A stretch of 64,000 nucleotides of DNA from Acanthosepion esculentum (GCA_964036315.1 OZ038508.1:47338696-47402695); one strand, 5' to 3'. Counted from the stretch's first letter, positions 43,013-54,691 are shown. Program-made: numbers and translations. The notes: a model not told the origin generated them from the sequence alone.

Positions 43013-43530
43013 CTCTACGTAAACATATGTGTATATGGGAAAAGGTAACATATATGGATAAGATATTTAATTGGAGACAATTACTGACCTGCATATATCT
43101 TTATAATTGTCTGATATATCATCTGAAAAACGTACTCGGAAATATATTATTATTCTTAATGCTGATCTACTACACGGAATTTCAAGCATCTACAAACGCA
43201 TCATTGTTTGAAGCCATATTATTAAATTTTTCCCCATCACGCAAACTCGGATGCTATAGCCTTCCCTCTGCAACATCCCACCCATCTTCGAAGGAAATGA
43301 TTGAAAATCCTTCCTTTAATTAAAAATAAACTAAGGAAAAAACAGGCGGGTATTTCAGCGTGTTTTTATTGAGCAAAGAATGCAGAACATATTTAATGAG
43401 ATGACATTTAATGAGAAGCTTGGAATTGGTTCTAAGCAAACAGATCCTGACTTCGGAATCAAATTCTAGGGAAGGTTCAACGAAAAGTTATCTTGAGATT
43501 TCAGCGAGTTTCACAGTACTCGGCCTTGAC
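43013..43530. other. Unassigned DNA with a 98-codon frame
   Basis: The plus-strand frame 43,027-43,323 (MCIWEKVTYMDKIFNWRQLL..) has no recognised motif and no splice or neighbour context. I do not call a gene. Confidence 0.45.
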
Positions 43531-43534
43531 AGCT

Positions 43535-44640
43535 GTTAGTTTCGGGTATGACGATAAAATATATCCGGCGGCAAGACCACTGAATAGATTGGAGGAGCGT
43601 CGAACCACCTGTTAATTACTTTTGTTCCCAGGTAGTAGCACCTGTTAGGTCCCCAGCTATCGTCACATCGTGAACTCAGAAAAAAACTATGTAAGTATAA
43701 ATATACGTTCATATAGTAAACAGTAACACATTTTCATACAAGAAAATAAATAAATAAATACCAACATTAAATATTTATAGAAAAATTACAAACACTGTCT
43801 AAATATAGTAAGACTACCAAGAATACCTATTTATAGCACTTCCTGTGTAAGACGATACACTACATCCGCGTCCTGGGTAAGACGATAATCTAAATCTAAT
43901 AGCAAGGCCTCTGATTGGGAAGTTTTGCTTCAATTCTCAATTGTTGGTGTTCCCAGGTCCACCCTGACCCCGGGTTGTAGCACTTGCTAGGGTCTCATTT
44001 ATGGGCATAGAGTTAACCCTCAATCTGAAGTCAAAGCAGTATGAAAATATAAATATGGATTTTTATAGTAAAAATAAGAGCAATAAATTTTTTAAAAAGT
44101 ATTAACATCAATTCATTTTTGGAAAGAAATATTAACTGCATTACATTAAAAAATAACAGCAATATACTTTAGAAAGAAAACAGCAGAAATAAATTTTTGA
44201 AAAGAAAAATATTACCAGCAATACATTTGACTCTCAACAAAAACCCTCTTTACAATACAACCTGATCTACAGACGGATTCTTACAAAGAATACATGTTCT
44301 ATTCATATGAAGCTCTCCTAAAAATCTTCTTGGCATTAAATAACACATTCAGGTTGAACAAAATAAACCCAACCACTGATCTACAGACTGATTTCTTACA
44401 AAGAATACATATTCTATTCATACGAACCTGTCCTAAAAATCTTGTCGACATTAAATAAAAAATTAAGGTTGATATGCCGTTAAACATAGTAAACCCAAAC
44501 CCTGATCTACAAACTGATTTCTTACAAAGAACACATATTCTATTTATACAATCTCTCCTAAAAATCTTCTCGGCATTAAATAACCCATTCAGATTGATAT
44601 GCCGTAAAACAAAATAAACAAAAATAAACTAAACTTTGTT
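43535..44640 (-). mobile_element. Two-array composite repeat, copy 5 (internally duplicated)
   Basis: Minus orientation. The B-unit plus spacer portion occurs twice (43,540-43,740 and 43,845-44,050), followed by array A (44,080-44,232, about five units) and a flank present three times (44,252-44,640). Hallmarks: GACGATAAAATATATCC, CACATCCGCGTCCTGGGTAA-like units, TCCCAGGTCCACCCTGACC, GTTGATATGCCGT. Confidence 0.75.
44252..44640 (-). repeat. Three ~125-bp tandem copies of the composite flank
   Basis: CTGATCTACAGACTGATTTC..AAAATCTTCTCGGCATTAAA..ATATGCCG repeats three times, with the last two more similar to each other. It shows that the flank itself, normally single-copy, can amplify. Confidence 0.88.
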
Positions 44641-44939
44641 TTTTCACTCAATATTCAAATGGAAAATTTAGCTTTCGTTATATACGCTCATATTGGTTGG
44701 AATACATAAGTGCAATCACTCAACTTTTCGTCGTATTGGGTTGTTCTGTTTGCCCGAAAAATGATTCACGTAAAATTACCATTATATTGTCACGCGACAA
44801 ATCGTGTGGAAAATGCAGTTTGATAGAGCCAATTTGATTTAAGTTTTTGCAGAAGTTGATGAGTATGTTGTAATGTGAAACGGTAAATAAGAAGGTTACA
44901 CCGAAACAAATTGTTCCAGATCGCTAATAAGCCAATACG

Positions 44940-44940
<1 letters not shown>
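44641..44940. other. Unassigned DNA
   Basis: No recognised coding or repeat features. Confidence 0.5.

Positions 44941-44942
<2 letters not shown>

Positions 44943-45029
<87 letters not shown>
44943..45029. repeat. (AT)n microsatellite, 87 bp
   Basis: Pure TA run. Confidence 0.97.
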
Positions 45030-45033
<4 letters not shown>

Positions 45034-45340
45034 AATGTCACGGAATTTCTTGCGAGATAAAACGGATATCTGAAAAGCAAAAGCAAATTTTACCTGAAAT
45101 TCACAAAATCTCGTCAAATCACCGAAGAAAATAATTACGGACCTAATGAAAGGAAATGGATGGAAAAACTATTTCTCTTCCTTTTTTATGAACTTATTTA
45201 ACCTTATCTTTTATAGTTTCTGAGAAGCCAGAAAATGTTACGAGGCAACAGACAAAATAAAGAGGATATTTCTTGTTGAGTAAAACTAATAGTGATAAAA
45301 ATACGGGCTGTAACAGAAAGATTGTCAAATTGTTAGATTA
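45030..45340. other. Unassigned DNA
   Basis: No recognised coding or repeat features. Confidence 0.5.
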
Positions 45341-45349
45341 ATATCTGTC

Positions 45350-45990
45350 TGTATTTCTGAGATGAGGTATTATGTACATTATATTATTCGGACTATTATC
45401 CTCATCTTTGTCGCCATATTTATTACAAAATTTCGGCCGTTATACGCTCCGGCCTTCTTCAGGTGTTTGGAAAGTCGAACTGAACCCTTTATTTCGATCA
45501 TGTTGTTCATGATGATGGTAGTCTTTGAGTATAGAATCCATAGGTTGGCGTGAATATGTCGAAGACAGTAGGGAAGCGTAGTTCAGGTTAGCAGTGGATA
45601 TCTCGATAAAGTAGCAGAGCGTAGATCTTTCTTCTGTTCTTTGGTTTCTGGTCATCTTTGGAGAGAGTAATCAAAATGGCCGCCTTTATACCAGACGGAT
45701 TGAATATTTTACACTTCCTGATTGGTTAATCTTCATTTGGGGAACTATAAAGTGAGTCAAGTCATTTGGGTTTGCTCACTAGTAATAAACTACACAAAAT
45801 AATTCAACAGACTGTTATAGTTCCACGTGACATGTTTAATGGATGTCAGTTATCAGTTATCTTCTGTTAATTCCCTTCTCCAAGTTCTCCACTGCCTTAA
45901 TCGGGTATTGAACTCACACTCTTTGGGTCCTGTTACTGGATATAACTAACGAATTTATCCACTGTGCCATGTATCCTTGTTAGATTAAGT
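45350..45990. mobile_element. Foldback retroposon, left arm plus tRNA-like core (copy 5)
   Basis: The left arm (TTTCTGAGATGAGGTATTAT..CGGACTATTATCCTCATC..TTACAAAATTTCGGCCG) is followed by an interior with TCCACGTGACATGTTTAATG and a minus-strand tRNA-like head (ATCCACTGTGCCATGTATCC, 45,880-45,978). The right inverted arm is not present. Confidence 0.7.
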
Positions 45991-46490
45991 TTTGAACTGT
46001 TGTATCTTAGAAATGATTAAAAGTAACTTTTTCTTTTTCTCTTGCGTCTCTTTTATTCTTTCTTTTTCTTTTTCTTATTTTGTTTTCTACTCCGATTTTT
46101 TTATCTCTTATTCCATTCGTTGCTTTTTTTTCAGTACACTTTCTTCTTTCTTATATACCTTTCTTTTATTTTGCTTCTTTTACTTGTTCTTTATTATTTT
46201 TGCTACTCTTACGTTCATTGCCTTCTTATCGACATTATTTTTACTTCTTCGCCTGTTTTACTTCATCTTTTTTTTGCGTGATGAATTTCTCCTGGTTTTC
46301 TTTGGTTTCATTGTAGTCTTCATTTGTTTTCCTTTTTATCTATCTTTCATTTCATTTATCCTTTCTTTCTCCCATTCTTTCTTTCTATGTTGCTTTTAAT
46401 TATTCAATTTTATTCCTTTTCGTAATCGGCGACTTATTTCCACGCTCGTTTTCTTTCATTTAGTTTTTTTTCAAAATTTTTACTTGGTTC
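45991..46490. other. T-rich low-complexity DNA
   Basis: The plus strand is TTTCTTTT-rich. The Phe/Leu/Ser-rich frame of 135 codons (45,992-46,399) and its overlapping frames follow from composition and resemble no known membrane protein. Confidence 0.7.
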
Positions 46491-47330
46491 CGTTTGTTTT
46501 GTTTTACAGCATAGCCAGAATGCCGACAAGATTTTTAGTACTGGTAATATTTTTTAATGCAAAATGTATTGCTGGTAATAATTGTTTTACAAAAATATAT
46601 TGCTGTTATTAAAACCTATTTTACACTTTCATAGTGTTTTGACCCAAGTTAGTGGATTGCCTACTTGCCCATAGCTGGGACCCTAGCAGATGCTACCACC
46701 CCGATTTAAGGCGAATCTGGGAAAAAAACAGAAATTAATAGGTCGTTCCACACTCCTCAAAACACCCTGATCAGAGGCTTTGCCATCAGATGTAGTTTAA
46801 CATCATGCCCAGGATGCGGATGCAGTTTGTCGTCATGCTCAGGTCGCAGATGCAGTTTATCGTCATATCCAGGTCGCGGATGCAGTTTATCGTTATGCCC
46901 AGGTCGAAGGTGCAGTTTATCGTCATGCCCAGGTCGCAGATGCAGTTTATCGTTATGCCCAGGTCGCAGATGCAGTTTATCGTCATACCCAGGTCGCGGA
47001 TGCAGTTTATCGTCATGCCCAGGTCGAAGGTGCAGTTTATCGTCATGCCCAGGTCGCAGATGTAGTTTATTGTTATGCCCAGGTCGAAGATGCAGTTTAT
47101 CGTCATACCCAGGTCGCGGATGCAGTTTATTGTCATGCCCAGGTCGAAGGTGCAGTTTATCGTCATGCCCAGGTCGCAGATGTAGTTTATTGTTATGCCC
47201 AGGTCGAAGATGCAGTTTATCGTCATACACAGGTCGCGGATGTAGCTTATTGTAATGCCCTGGTCCCAGATGCAGTTTATCGTCATGCCAGGACGCTTAT
47301 GCAGTTTATCGTCATACCCAGTACGTAATG
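46490..47330 (+). mobile_element. Two-array composite repeat, copy 3 (array B expanded)
   Basis: Flank with TTTACAGCATAGCC and ATGCCGACAAGATTTTTAG; two or three array A units (46,536-46,605); spacer with GCCCATAGCTGGGACCCTAG and CAGATGCTACCACCCCG (46,606-46,790); then array B (46,791-47,325). It is the best reference for the full order flank-A-spacer-B. Confidence 0.88.
46791..47325 (+). repeat. Array B: 30-bp minisatellite, ~18 units, 120-bp higher-order repeat
   Basis: Unit CGTCATGCCCAGGTCGCAGA plus TGCAGTTTAT. From 46,861 a four-unit block recurs every 120 bp (CATACCCAGGTCGCGGATG at 46,984, 47,104 and 47,224, with a CATATCC variant at 46,864). With 30-bp units all frames stay open on both strands (142-166 codons of ten-residue repeats); these are not genes. 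Confidence 0.95.
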
Positions 47331-47769
47331 TTTTCTTGTTTTTTTTTTAATTCTCTACTCATACATTTTTAGCTATCTTAAGATTAACATTCTTTCATCA
47401 TTTTCTCATTTTTTTCAATGCTTTCTTTCTTGATTTATTTGTTTTTACGTCTCCCACTTTTCTTTCTAGATTCATTATGTTCCATGTTATTACTCTTCTC
47501 TTGCCTTAACATCTAAATTGTTTCATCGGCGTCCCAATCCAGAAAGCGCACATGAAGTATGTCGCCAATATTTAGTGACATATGCCTTAAGTTATCATCT
47601 TCAGTGAAATAATATCTGATTTAAACACTTCAGCGTTCAAGAATCCCTGATGTCCAGTATTCAGAAACTAATATGAAGACATTTGTTCGGAAAGTTCAAT
47701 AGAGAACCAAAAAAAACAGTATCCTTTAAGATGTATTTCTTTAACAATATCAATAGACCGAGAGTTAAT

Positions 47770-48260
47770 TTTCTAGACCTCATGCCAATATTGTAATTCT
47801 TTTAATAATTTCACCCCATGTAAGGCAGTAAAGTCACTAAGATACAAAAGGATTAAGAATAAGAAAAAGAAGAATCGGGTAACAATGGAAAAGTAATAAG
47901 GGAGACAGTAGATAAAGACTGATATTGCATTTAGATTTTTGAAGATGAAATTTGGCTGGGAAGCATGGGGTCGCAAGAGAGTTCCACAAGCAAGAAGTGT
48001 GAGCAAAGAAATTGTTAGCAAAGAACTTGCACCTAGTCAATTCAACTGTAAACTGATGAGACTTTACCGACAATATTAGACTCATAAAATATAGGTAACA
48101 TAGCAAAGAGGTCATCCGAACAATTACCATTAAAGTACTTATAGAAATGTCACCAGGATTAGTCACATTACGGCGTTAGGAAAGTTACTGCAGCCGAGAC
48201 GCCAGATCAGGACCAATAACATTGCTGATTCTTCTTTGTATTTTATCAAGGATCTCTAAT
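47770..48260 (-). pseudogene. LINE family 2 C-terminal relic
   Basis: The minus strand gives DKIQRRISNVIGPDLASRLQ-like text (48,190-48,250), GNCSDDLFAMLPIFYES-like text, CKFFANNFFAHTSCLWNSL, ATPCFPAKFHLQKSKCN and finally YLSDFTALHGVKLLKELQYW. These are the landmarks of family 2 from the RRxCxxIGPxL block to the C terminus, in shifting frames. Confidence 0.82.
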
Positions 48261-48294
48261 ATAGCAGGGGCACCGTTTATGTGTATCGATCTAA

Positions 48295-48675
48295 TATAGG
48301 GTGACCGAAAAAAAAACGGGAACTTTTTAACAATCAAAAAAAAAAAACAAGAGTGATGGAAGAAAAATATTTAATTCATAGTAATTGAAACCTTAAAACA
48401 TGCCATTTAAGAAACAATGATGGAATTTTCATTTTTTAAAAATGACGTCCTGTAGATAGCGTCCTCCTGTACGAATGCATTCTTGAAATCTGCTGTTGAG
48501 ATTCCTCATTGACTGCTGCAACATCTCAGCTGGAATACTGTGAATTTCATTCTCGTTACTAAAATGGCGAAATGTTTACTTGCTCAAGATCACTGCCTCG
48601 CAGTGTTGCCACTTGCTCATGTCTGGCAATACGCACTTCAAAAATTCCCGTTTTTTGGGGGGGTCACCCTGTATA
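48295..48675 (-). mobile_element. TIR element ending ACAGGGTGACC
   Basis: The left end TATAGGGTGACCG(A)nCGGGAACTTTT and right end (reverse complement TATACAGGGTGACC..AAAAAACGGGAATTTTT) are inverted repeats of about 40 bp. The interior keeps the C-terminal end of a transposase on the minus strand. Confidence 0.85.
48429..48551 (-). pseudogene. Transposase C-terminal remnant
   Basis: The minus-strand frame reads NEIHSIPAEMLQQSMRNLNS then RFQECIRTGGRYLQDVIFKK-stop. The E-x-C-I-x-x-G-G-x-x-L/H ending is typical of C termini of Tc1/mariner-related transposases. It is the only coding part left, close to one TIR, as in the elements at 8.0 and 18.24 kb. No catalytic residues remain, so the element depends on a partner in trans. 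Confidence 0.7.
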
Positions 48676-49905
48676 ATATTCGTTCATTGCAATTTAGAGT
48701 GGAAAAGGGAAAAAGAAAAAAGAAACTATTATGTAGGATATAGTCAATGGTCTTAAGCCTAATATATCCGGCAAGTGTAGGATTATATTTATATGCCTAT
48801 AAGTAGTACCATCTTTGAAGATCCCCTATGTACCATAGCGAATGCGTACTTCATTAGTTTTATTAAGTAGAAATATGCTTTATATTTTATAAGAATATTT
48901 TGTAGTACGCTAACGTGTGTTGAAATCCTAACATTATTTAGTATTGTTGAAATTATTGCTAACTATTAATGAAAAAAACAAAACAATTAATGAACATTTT
49001 TTGTAATAAGCTACGCACCCTAGAAAACAATTCGTATTCTGTACCCCTTATCTATTTGCACTTCTGTCCAAGATTTTGTTTCTATCGTTCAATACATGGC
49101 TATTTTAGAGGGTGTGACAGACCGATTGACGGACTAATGGACATCACAGAATTTTATATTTAGATAAGTGTTGTTTTATATTTTCCTGACTCGATGAAAA
49201 ATAGAATATATAGTTTTAAATATAACCATAAAAAAATGAAGATCTAACAGTTTTTACATCATTTTGTTTCATTTTGGTCGAAATTATTTTTGGCATGATT
49301 TAATGACATTTAACAGGATTTCACTGCTTCGTTTAAACTGATTTTGCCATTGCAGTTTCAGGTGAAATTTGCGTTGGGTCTTGAGAAATCCGATTTACCG
49401 ACGAAGAATTCTTGAAGTTGTCTTTAAGGATTTGGCTTGTTAAGAGATCTGGAAAAATTTGTTTGAGTTTAACCTTATTAAGAAAAAATTAAGCGGATTA
49501 ATTCTCAAATAAAACTTGGATAATCCTATATCCTTGAAAGATGAAATCTCTCGGGAAATCTTAAAGTAATGCATTTTCTGATTGTTGATGTAAATTTCTG
49601 CAAAAAAGAAGAAATATCCAAAATTTTTTTTTTTCAATTTTTACGTAATTACCGGTTTACACACACAAAATAGCCTTATTATTTAAATAAGTTTGTAATT
49701 TCTGCTTACAATATGCGTTATTCTGTATTTCCTTAATTATATTCAAGATGACATGATTCCATGTATATTAAACTAATTTGTCTGACATTAAATATAGTAT
49801 TGATTAATTATGTAATCTGATTTAGTAAGTTTAACGTACGATACATTTCTATTTAAACTAGGTTAACAAAAAAGATATCACAACATATAAAACAACAATA
49901 AGTGG
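48676..49905. other. Unassigned AT-rich DNA
   Basis: About 1.2 kb without recognised genes, repeats or SSRs. Confidence 0.5.
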
Positions 49906-49907
49906 TG

Positions 49908-49910
<3 letters not shown>

Positions 49911-49971
<61 letters not shown>

Positions 49972-50142
49972 GCGCAGACGGGCGCATGCACACGTACAAT
50001 ACAAAAAAATAAATTGAACCAATGAAAAGTGCATATAAAAAAGAAAAAGTGAAGCATAAGTAGTCAATTGAAGGATGATGAAAATAAAATCAATCTGCTA
50101 AGTGTCAAACTTTTTAGTGGTATCAAATCTCTCTCTCCATTG

Positions 50143-50195
<53 letters not shown>

Positions 50196-50286
50196 ATACA
50201 CAAAAACACACAAAGACAAAACACACACACACACACGCCATAATATATAATGTGTGTGGCTAATTTTTTTTACTTTGCTTCGTGTG

Positions 50287-50345
<59 letters not shown>
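49911..50345. repeat. Cluster of (AT)n microsatellites
   Basis: (AT)n at 49,911-49,970, 50,145-50,193 and 50,288-50,345, with (AC)n and (GT)n tails. The intervening DNA is unassigned. Confidence 0.95.
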
Positions 50346-50348
<3 letters not shown>

Positions 50349-50439
50349 GTGTGTGTGAGTGTGCATGTGTGTGTGTTTCGGTATTGTGGGTGTATGTGTG
50401 TTTGTGTATATGTTGGGAACGATATATACATCTTTATAT

Positions 50440-50540
50440 ATCAATGAAAATTTCAGTCAAAACAATCACAAAGTGGAAAAAACATTTTCGTATGACACGT
50501 TTCGATCGTTATAACTTCATCAGACCAAAGATATGTTTAC
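50440..50540 (-). repeat. Short unit with hammerhead-like motif
   Basis: On the minus strand, CTGATGA (about 50,518-50,524), a short GTTATAAC palindrome, GATC, GAAAC, then a GTC triplet (50,490 region). The core consensus is present but stem II is irregular. Confidence 0.3.
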
Positions 50541-50619
50541 GTTGATACAACTACACATACGCCCTAAAGACGAGGGATGTTGAAAATTTTAAAATTAAAT
50601 CTATTTTTTTAAATATATA

Positions 50620-50665
50620 TATGTGTGTGTGTGTGCGTGTGCGTGCGTGCGCGTGTGTGACATAT

Positions 50666-50699
<34 letters not shown>

Positions 50700-50762
50700 A
50701 CATATATATATATATATATATGCGTGTGTGTGTGCGTGTGAGTGAGTGTGTGTGTGTGTATG
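50620..50762. repeat. (GT)n/(AT)n/(GT)n microsatellite
   Basis: GT-rich flanks around (AT)n with CATA interruptions. Confidence 0.93.
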
Positions 50763-50809
50763 TTATCACTGTCTATGCTTGTGTACATGTTTCGTTACAT
50801 TCAACATAA

Positions 50810-51235
50810 ATCATGAAAAATTCCACTTTATTATACTAACTTTTGATTAATTCATTATACATCCGAATCGTAAATGTGATTAAGTTGTTTCCAACTTCAT
50901 GCTTTCACTTTTGCGCTGTTATTAAATGTTATCAATAAGTTAGACAAGGCAGTGTTGGTTACACCTTGGCATTCTTTTTAACGCTACATTGCAATTCCAA
51001 AGCTACGTGCTTATGTTAAGTGACATCACCTGTAGAACGATTTCACTGAACTTTTTGCACTGGAATCGCAATATATCAAATATGTTATACGGATTATAAT
51101 CTATATATCAATACAATTGCACCTATGTATGCTGTGTGTAACGATTCGTATCACTGATCAGTCAGTTATGTGCCACGCGTGATACACGTGGCGCGATCAT
51201 GTATCTTTCGATAGATGACTGATGAGGCATGTTTT
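50810..51235. other. Unassigned DNA
   Basis: No recognised coding features. A palindromic ACGCGTGATACACGTGGCGCG stretch, in pieces, lies near 51,175. Confidence 0.5.
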
Positions 51236-51239
51236 TCCC

Positions 51240-51445
51240 GCAGTAGGTTGCCATTTCTTTCTGCGGTAAACCAATTGCCACCCAAGGCTATAGAACCTGG
51301 TATGTCCTGCTATTTAGCCATAGTTGGAGCGAGATGAAGAGGATTCATAACTCCCCCAGTGTTATTATAACGTAGGTGAATGTAATGAATTCGACTAGAA
51401 TTCGAACTTGACTCTCCGATCCCTCAATCCGAGCCGTTATCCATT
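51240..51445 (-). mobile_element. tRNA-headed SINE, minus strand
   Basis: On the minus strand: GATAATGGATAACGGCTCGG head, GAGTTCGAATTCT-like B box (51,398-51,415) and CTATGGCTAAATAGCAGGAC, CTATAGCCTTGGGTGGCAAT body. It matches the first ~200 bp of the 34.54-kb SINE; the GC-rich 3' half is absent. Confidence 0.8.
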
Positions 51446-51699
51446 ATCAAAATTTTTTGGTGATAGGAGTCCATTACCCCACTGAGTATCACTGATACTG
51501 AGAGGAAAAAATAAAGGAGAGAGGAGCATAAAGAGTAAAACAGTAATATACTGAGAGCCGTAGAGAGACAAATAGAGAGTGCAAGACAGAGTTTGTTTTT
51601 TTGGGGGGGAGGCTCATCCTTGAACCTACACGAGAATTCGTTCAATTTACTCGAGAAAAAATAATCTGCAAAATATTCAGCAGAGTACTGCGGAATGGA

Positions 51700-53330
51700 A
51701 GAACTAAAAGTTATCATGATTCAAATATTGGCACTACTCAAGGAACAACAAGAACAACAGTTGCAGCAACAACAAAAAACTAGAACATGAACAACAATTG
51801 CAGTAACAAAAACAACAACATGAACAGCAATTACAATTACATCTAAAACAACAGTTTTCGAGTTGTTTACCAAAACCATGGAAGGAAAAACTTCAGATCC
51901 ATTCACTCCAGATGCCGTTGCTAATTCAATCATTGAATTTGTGTACAATCCAGATGAGGAGAAAACTTTTTCAGCTTATTATAAAAAATAAAAAAGATTC
52001 TTCAAATGGGATTGTTCGCATTGAAATAATGAAAAGTTCGTTCGTTATTAAGTTAAATGTCCCTTCTGAACACGAAAAATATGTAGCGGTTCATTATTTA
52101 ATACATGATAGTAATGTCGTAACTTAGGAAAGTCCGACGATGAAGATTTTGCCATTTATACAGATGTTGTCAATAGAGAATGTGAAAAAATCAAGTTAAA
52201 TGAACTCCTGATTTATTTAAATGCCTGATATTCGTACAGATTTTAACTTCTAAGAAGGACGCAAAGATAAGATACTTGCTAATTTAGAATGTATCCCAAA
52301 TTAACTCTTCAGAATATAGAGGAAGAGTGTCAACTAAATGTGAATTTGAAACCCAATACCGCAAGGAATGAGGAAAACAAAATTCACAGGTATATAGTAT
52401 CCGACCATCTAAGAGAAAAATAAAAACTACAAACTTATTTCAACTCCTAACAGAACAGTAAATAAAGACTATAAACCCCCTCAATACCTAATACTTATCA
52501 CGGTTGTGGAGGTAAGCATTTTAAAAGTGATTGTTTCTTCAAGAACCAAAAATGCTACGAATGTGGGAAATTAGGACACAAAAGTACGTGTTGCAGATAA
52601 CAAAAATTAAAAAAAATTAAAACGTATATGAACATGATAAATACATGAAATGACAATAAGAAGCCTAAAAGAGAAATTAAAAGACACCTCAAAAGAGAAA
52701 TGTGTTTTTGTGCAAATTAATAATGTAAAAATAAAATATCAACTACATACAGGATCTGATATCACTATTATAAATGAACAGACATGGAAATAAATGGATA
52801 AACCCAGTTTATTAAATTCTGATAAAGTTGCTTATGGAGTCTCAGAAAAAAAACTTTTTGTGACGTTTCTTTTGTAAGAAAAAAACAAAATAGCGGTGGT
52901 GTTTGTATTAAAGAATGCAGCTAATTTGTTTTGAACAGACTGGATTGCGTTGTTTGATCTTTGGGACTTTCTAATTAACACTTTTTGCAACAAGATAAAT
53001 ATTGTTACCACCTCTACTAATACGGCAACTGAAATTTTAAAAAATGAACTGAAAAATAAATTTCCAGAAGTTTTCGCAGAAGGTCTAGGGACATGCACAA
53101 ACGCAAAATCTAAGTTTGAGCTAAAAGACACTGACATTTAAGCCAAAAAGCAGTGTACCATTTACGGCCTTAGATCCAATTAATAATGAATTTGACAGAC
53201 TAGAAAAAGTAGGTGTGATATCGAGCAAGTACTATTATTGCGAGTGTTTTTCGAAGGCGTCTGACAAGAGTATTGTTCAGCGGCGTACTATAGTTGTATC
53301 TGCGATTACATAGTCTCTACTACAACGAAC
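51700..53330 (+). pseudogene. Ty3/gypsy gag-pol relic
   Basis: Ordered landmarks: a Gln-rich N terminus (LLKEQQEQQLQQQQ, 51,735), Gag core KTSDPFTPDAVANSIIEFVY then NPDEEKTFSAYY (51,890-51,985), VPSEHEKYV (about 52,060), a double zinc-knuckle region GCGGKHFKSDC then CYECGKLGHKSTCC (52,500-52,595), a retropepsin box QLHTGSDITIINEQTW (52,740-52,785) and the RT entry FPEVFAEGLGTCTNAKSKFE (53,063-53,125), followed by DPINNEFDRLEKVGVIS in another frame. The catalytic Asp of the protease D-T-G is His, and the first Cys of knuckle 1 is lost. RT catalytic core, RNase H, integrase and LTRs are missing. Inactive fragment. Confidence 0.9.
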
Positions 53331-53454
53331 ATTACGAAAGTGACATTACAAAAGTGGCAACGAGTGTTCGTTGATATGACAAAAAATGCATTCATTCTGT
53401 GATCTATGATCACTATGCCTTTGATTGCTTTGTCAGCATGTATTTTAAGTCCTG

Positions 53455-53720
53455 ATATTATTATTCCCTTTGATTTCTGTTTTATACTCATTTCCTTCCG
53501 GGTCCCAACCAGAGACCTAAAGTCAGAAATGGTATTATTATTATTATTATTATTCCCTTTGATTTCTGTTTTATACTCATTTCCTTCCGGGTCCCAACCA
53601 GTCAGAAATGGTATTATTATCATTATTATTATTATTTCCTTTGATTTTTGGTGTGTACATATTTCGTTCCGGGTCCCGCCCAGAGACCTTAGGTCAGAAA
53701 TGGCATCATGACATTTTCCA
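53455..53720 (-). repeat. LINE family 3 3' end, tandemly triplicated with (ATT)n
   Basis: TTTCCTTCCGGGTCCCAACC..AGTCAGAAATGG plus (ATT)n occurs three times (about 53,455-53,530, 53,531-53,608, 53,609-53,705). A single copy of the same block lies at 55,270-55,320. On the minus strand this is the 3' UTR and microsatellite tail of the LINE. Confidence 0.85.
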
Positions 53721-53722
53721 CT

Positions 53723-53730
<8 letters not shown>

Positions 53731-53797
<67 letters not shown>
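53731..53797. repeat. (AC)n microsatellite
   Basis: Pure CA run between the LINE coding end and its 3' UTR copies. Confidence 0.97.
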
Positions 53798-53799
<2 letters not shown>

Positions 53800-53800
<1 letters not shown>

Positions 53801-54690
53801 ACATAAATAAAGCCCTTCGTAAGGTGTGGGCTGTACTCGTGAGTATTCCGTCCACTTCATTAATCCATAAGTATTTGTTTGTACCATCTTGGTCTAGTTA
53901 TTTAATCTTGTTGTTGATATCAAGGTCTATATACGTAGTTTTCAGAAGTCTTTTGGGAGGTAGCTTCGACACATTTGACGATTCTGCTGAAGATTTGGAC
54001 AATGGTGAGTATGTTCTTCTGCTGGCTATCATCCTTGGTAAACGTTTTAAGATCATCAGTATAGAATAGGTAATTCATTTCGCCTTACTGTGACGTATAT
54101 CCGTGGCTCCTGTTGTTCAGTAGGTAGCTGAGTGGCGCTAATGCAAGGCAGAAAAGTAGTGATCACAAAGAATCTCCATGCAAGATCCCGCTTTTGATGT
54201 TGATGAGTCTCGATGACCCGTTTGTATGGTTTAGATTTAGTGTAGACTTCCAGTTTTTCATGTTCTCCGTTATAATTTTGACCGTTGTGGGGCATACTTT
54301 TTATATATTTAGTCTATTCTGTCGAACGCCTTTCTGTAGGTGATTCATGCTGTCGACAAGTTTCTTTTCTTGGTTTTCATCTATTCCACCATTCTTTATT
54401 GATAATTAGTTGATCCTTGTACACATAACTTCCTCCTTTACATTCCTTCTCTTCTACTGGGAGTAAATTGTTTTTCTCAAGGAAGTTGTATGTCCACTCG
54501 GTTACGATAGAAGTGAGGGTCTTGTACATTGTTGGTAGGCAGGTGATGGGTCTATAGTTATTTGGGCTCTGCGTTCCTTCTGTTTTGGGGAGTAGGCATG
54601 ATACTCTCCACGTGAGCCACTTGGATCATATTTCTGGGTTTATGATTATATAATTTTATGATGTTGCAAGGTCTTTGTAGGTGGTAGATA
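53800..54690 (-). pseudogene. LINE family 3 RT relic
   Basis: Minus-strand order: NYRPIT-like remnant with AYQQCTRPSLLS (finger region, about 54,540), VEEKE-CKGGSYVYKDQLII (the QKGCKKGSxGCKDQLLI box), then HNGQNYNGEHEKLEVYTKSK (thumb-adjacent region), KRDLAWRFFVITTFLPC (degraded GDSLSPLLFCLA), and finally LFYTDDLKTFTKDDSQQ, where YTDD is the catalytic YxDD box (about 54,040-54,080). The coding region then jumps to VQPTPYEG at 53,820, so the whole thumb and C-terminal domain are deleted. There are many stops. Confidence 0.8.
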
Positions 54691-54691
54691 G

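Noticed and set aside
43027..43323. 98-codon plus-strand frame
   Set aside because: No motif, no homologous pattern, isolated between a SINE head and a composite repeat.
45992..46399. 135-codon Phe-rich frame resembling a membrane protein
   Set aside because: T-rich low-complexity DNA opens all three forward frames; there is no charged-loop pattern or known motif.
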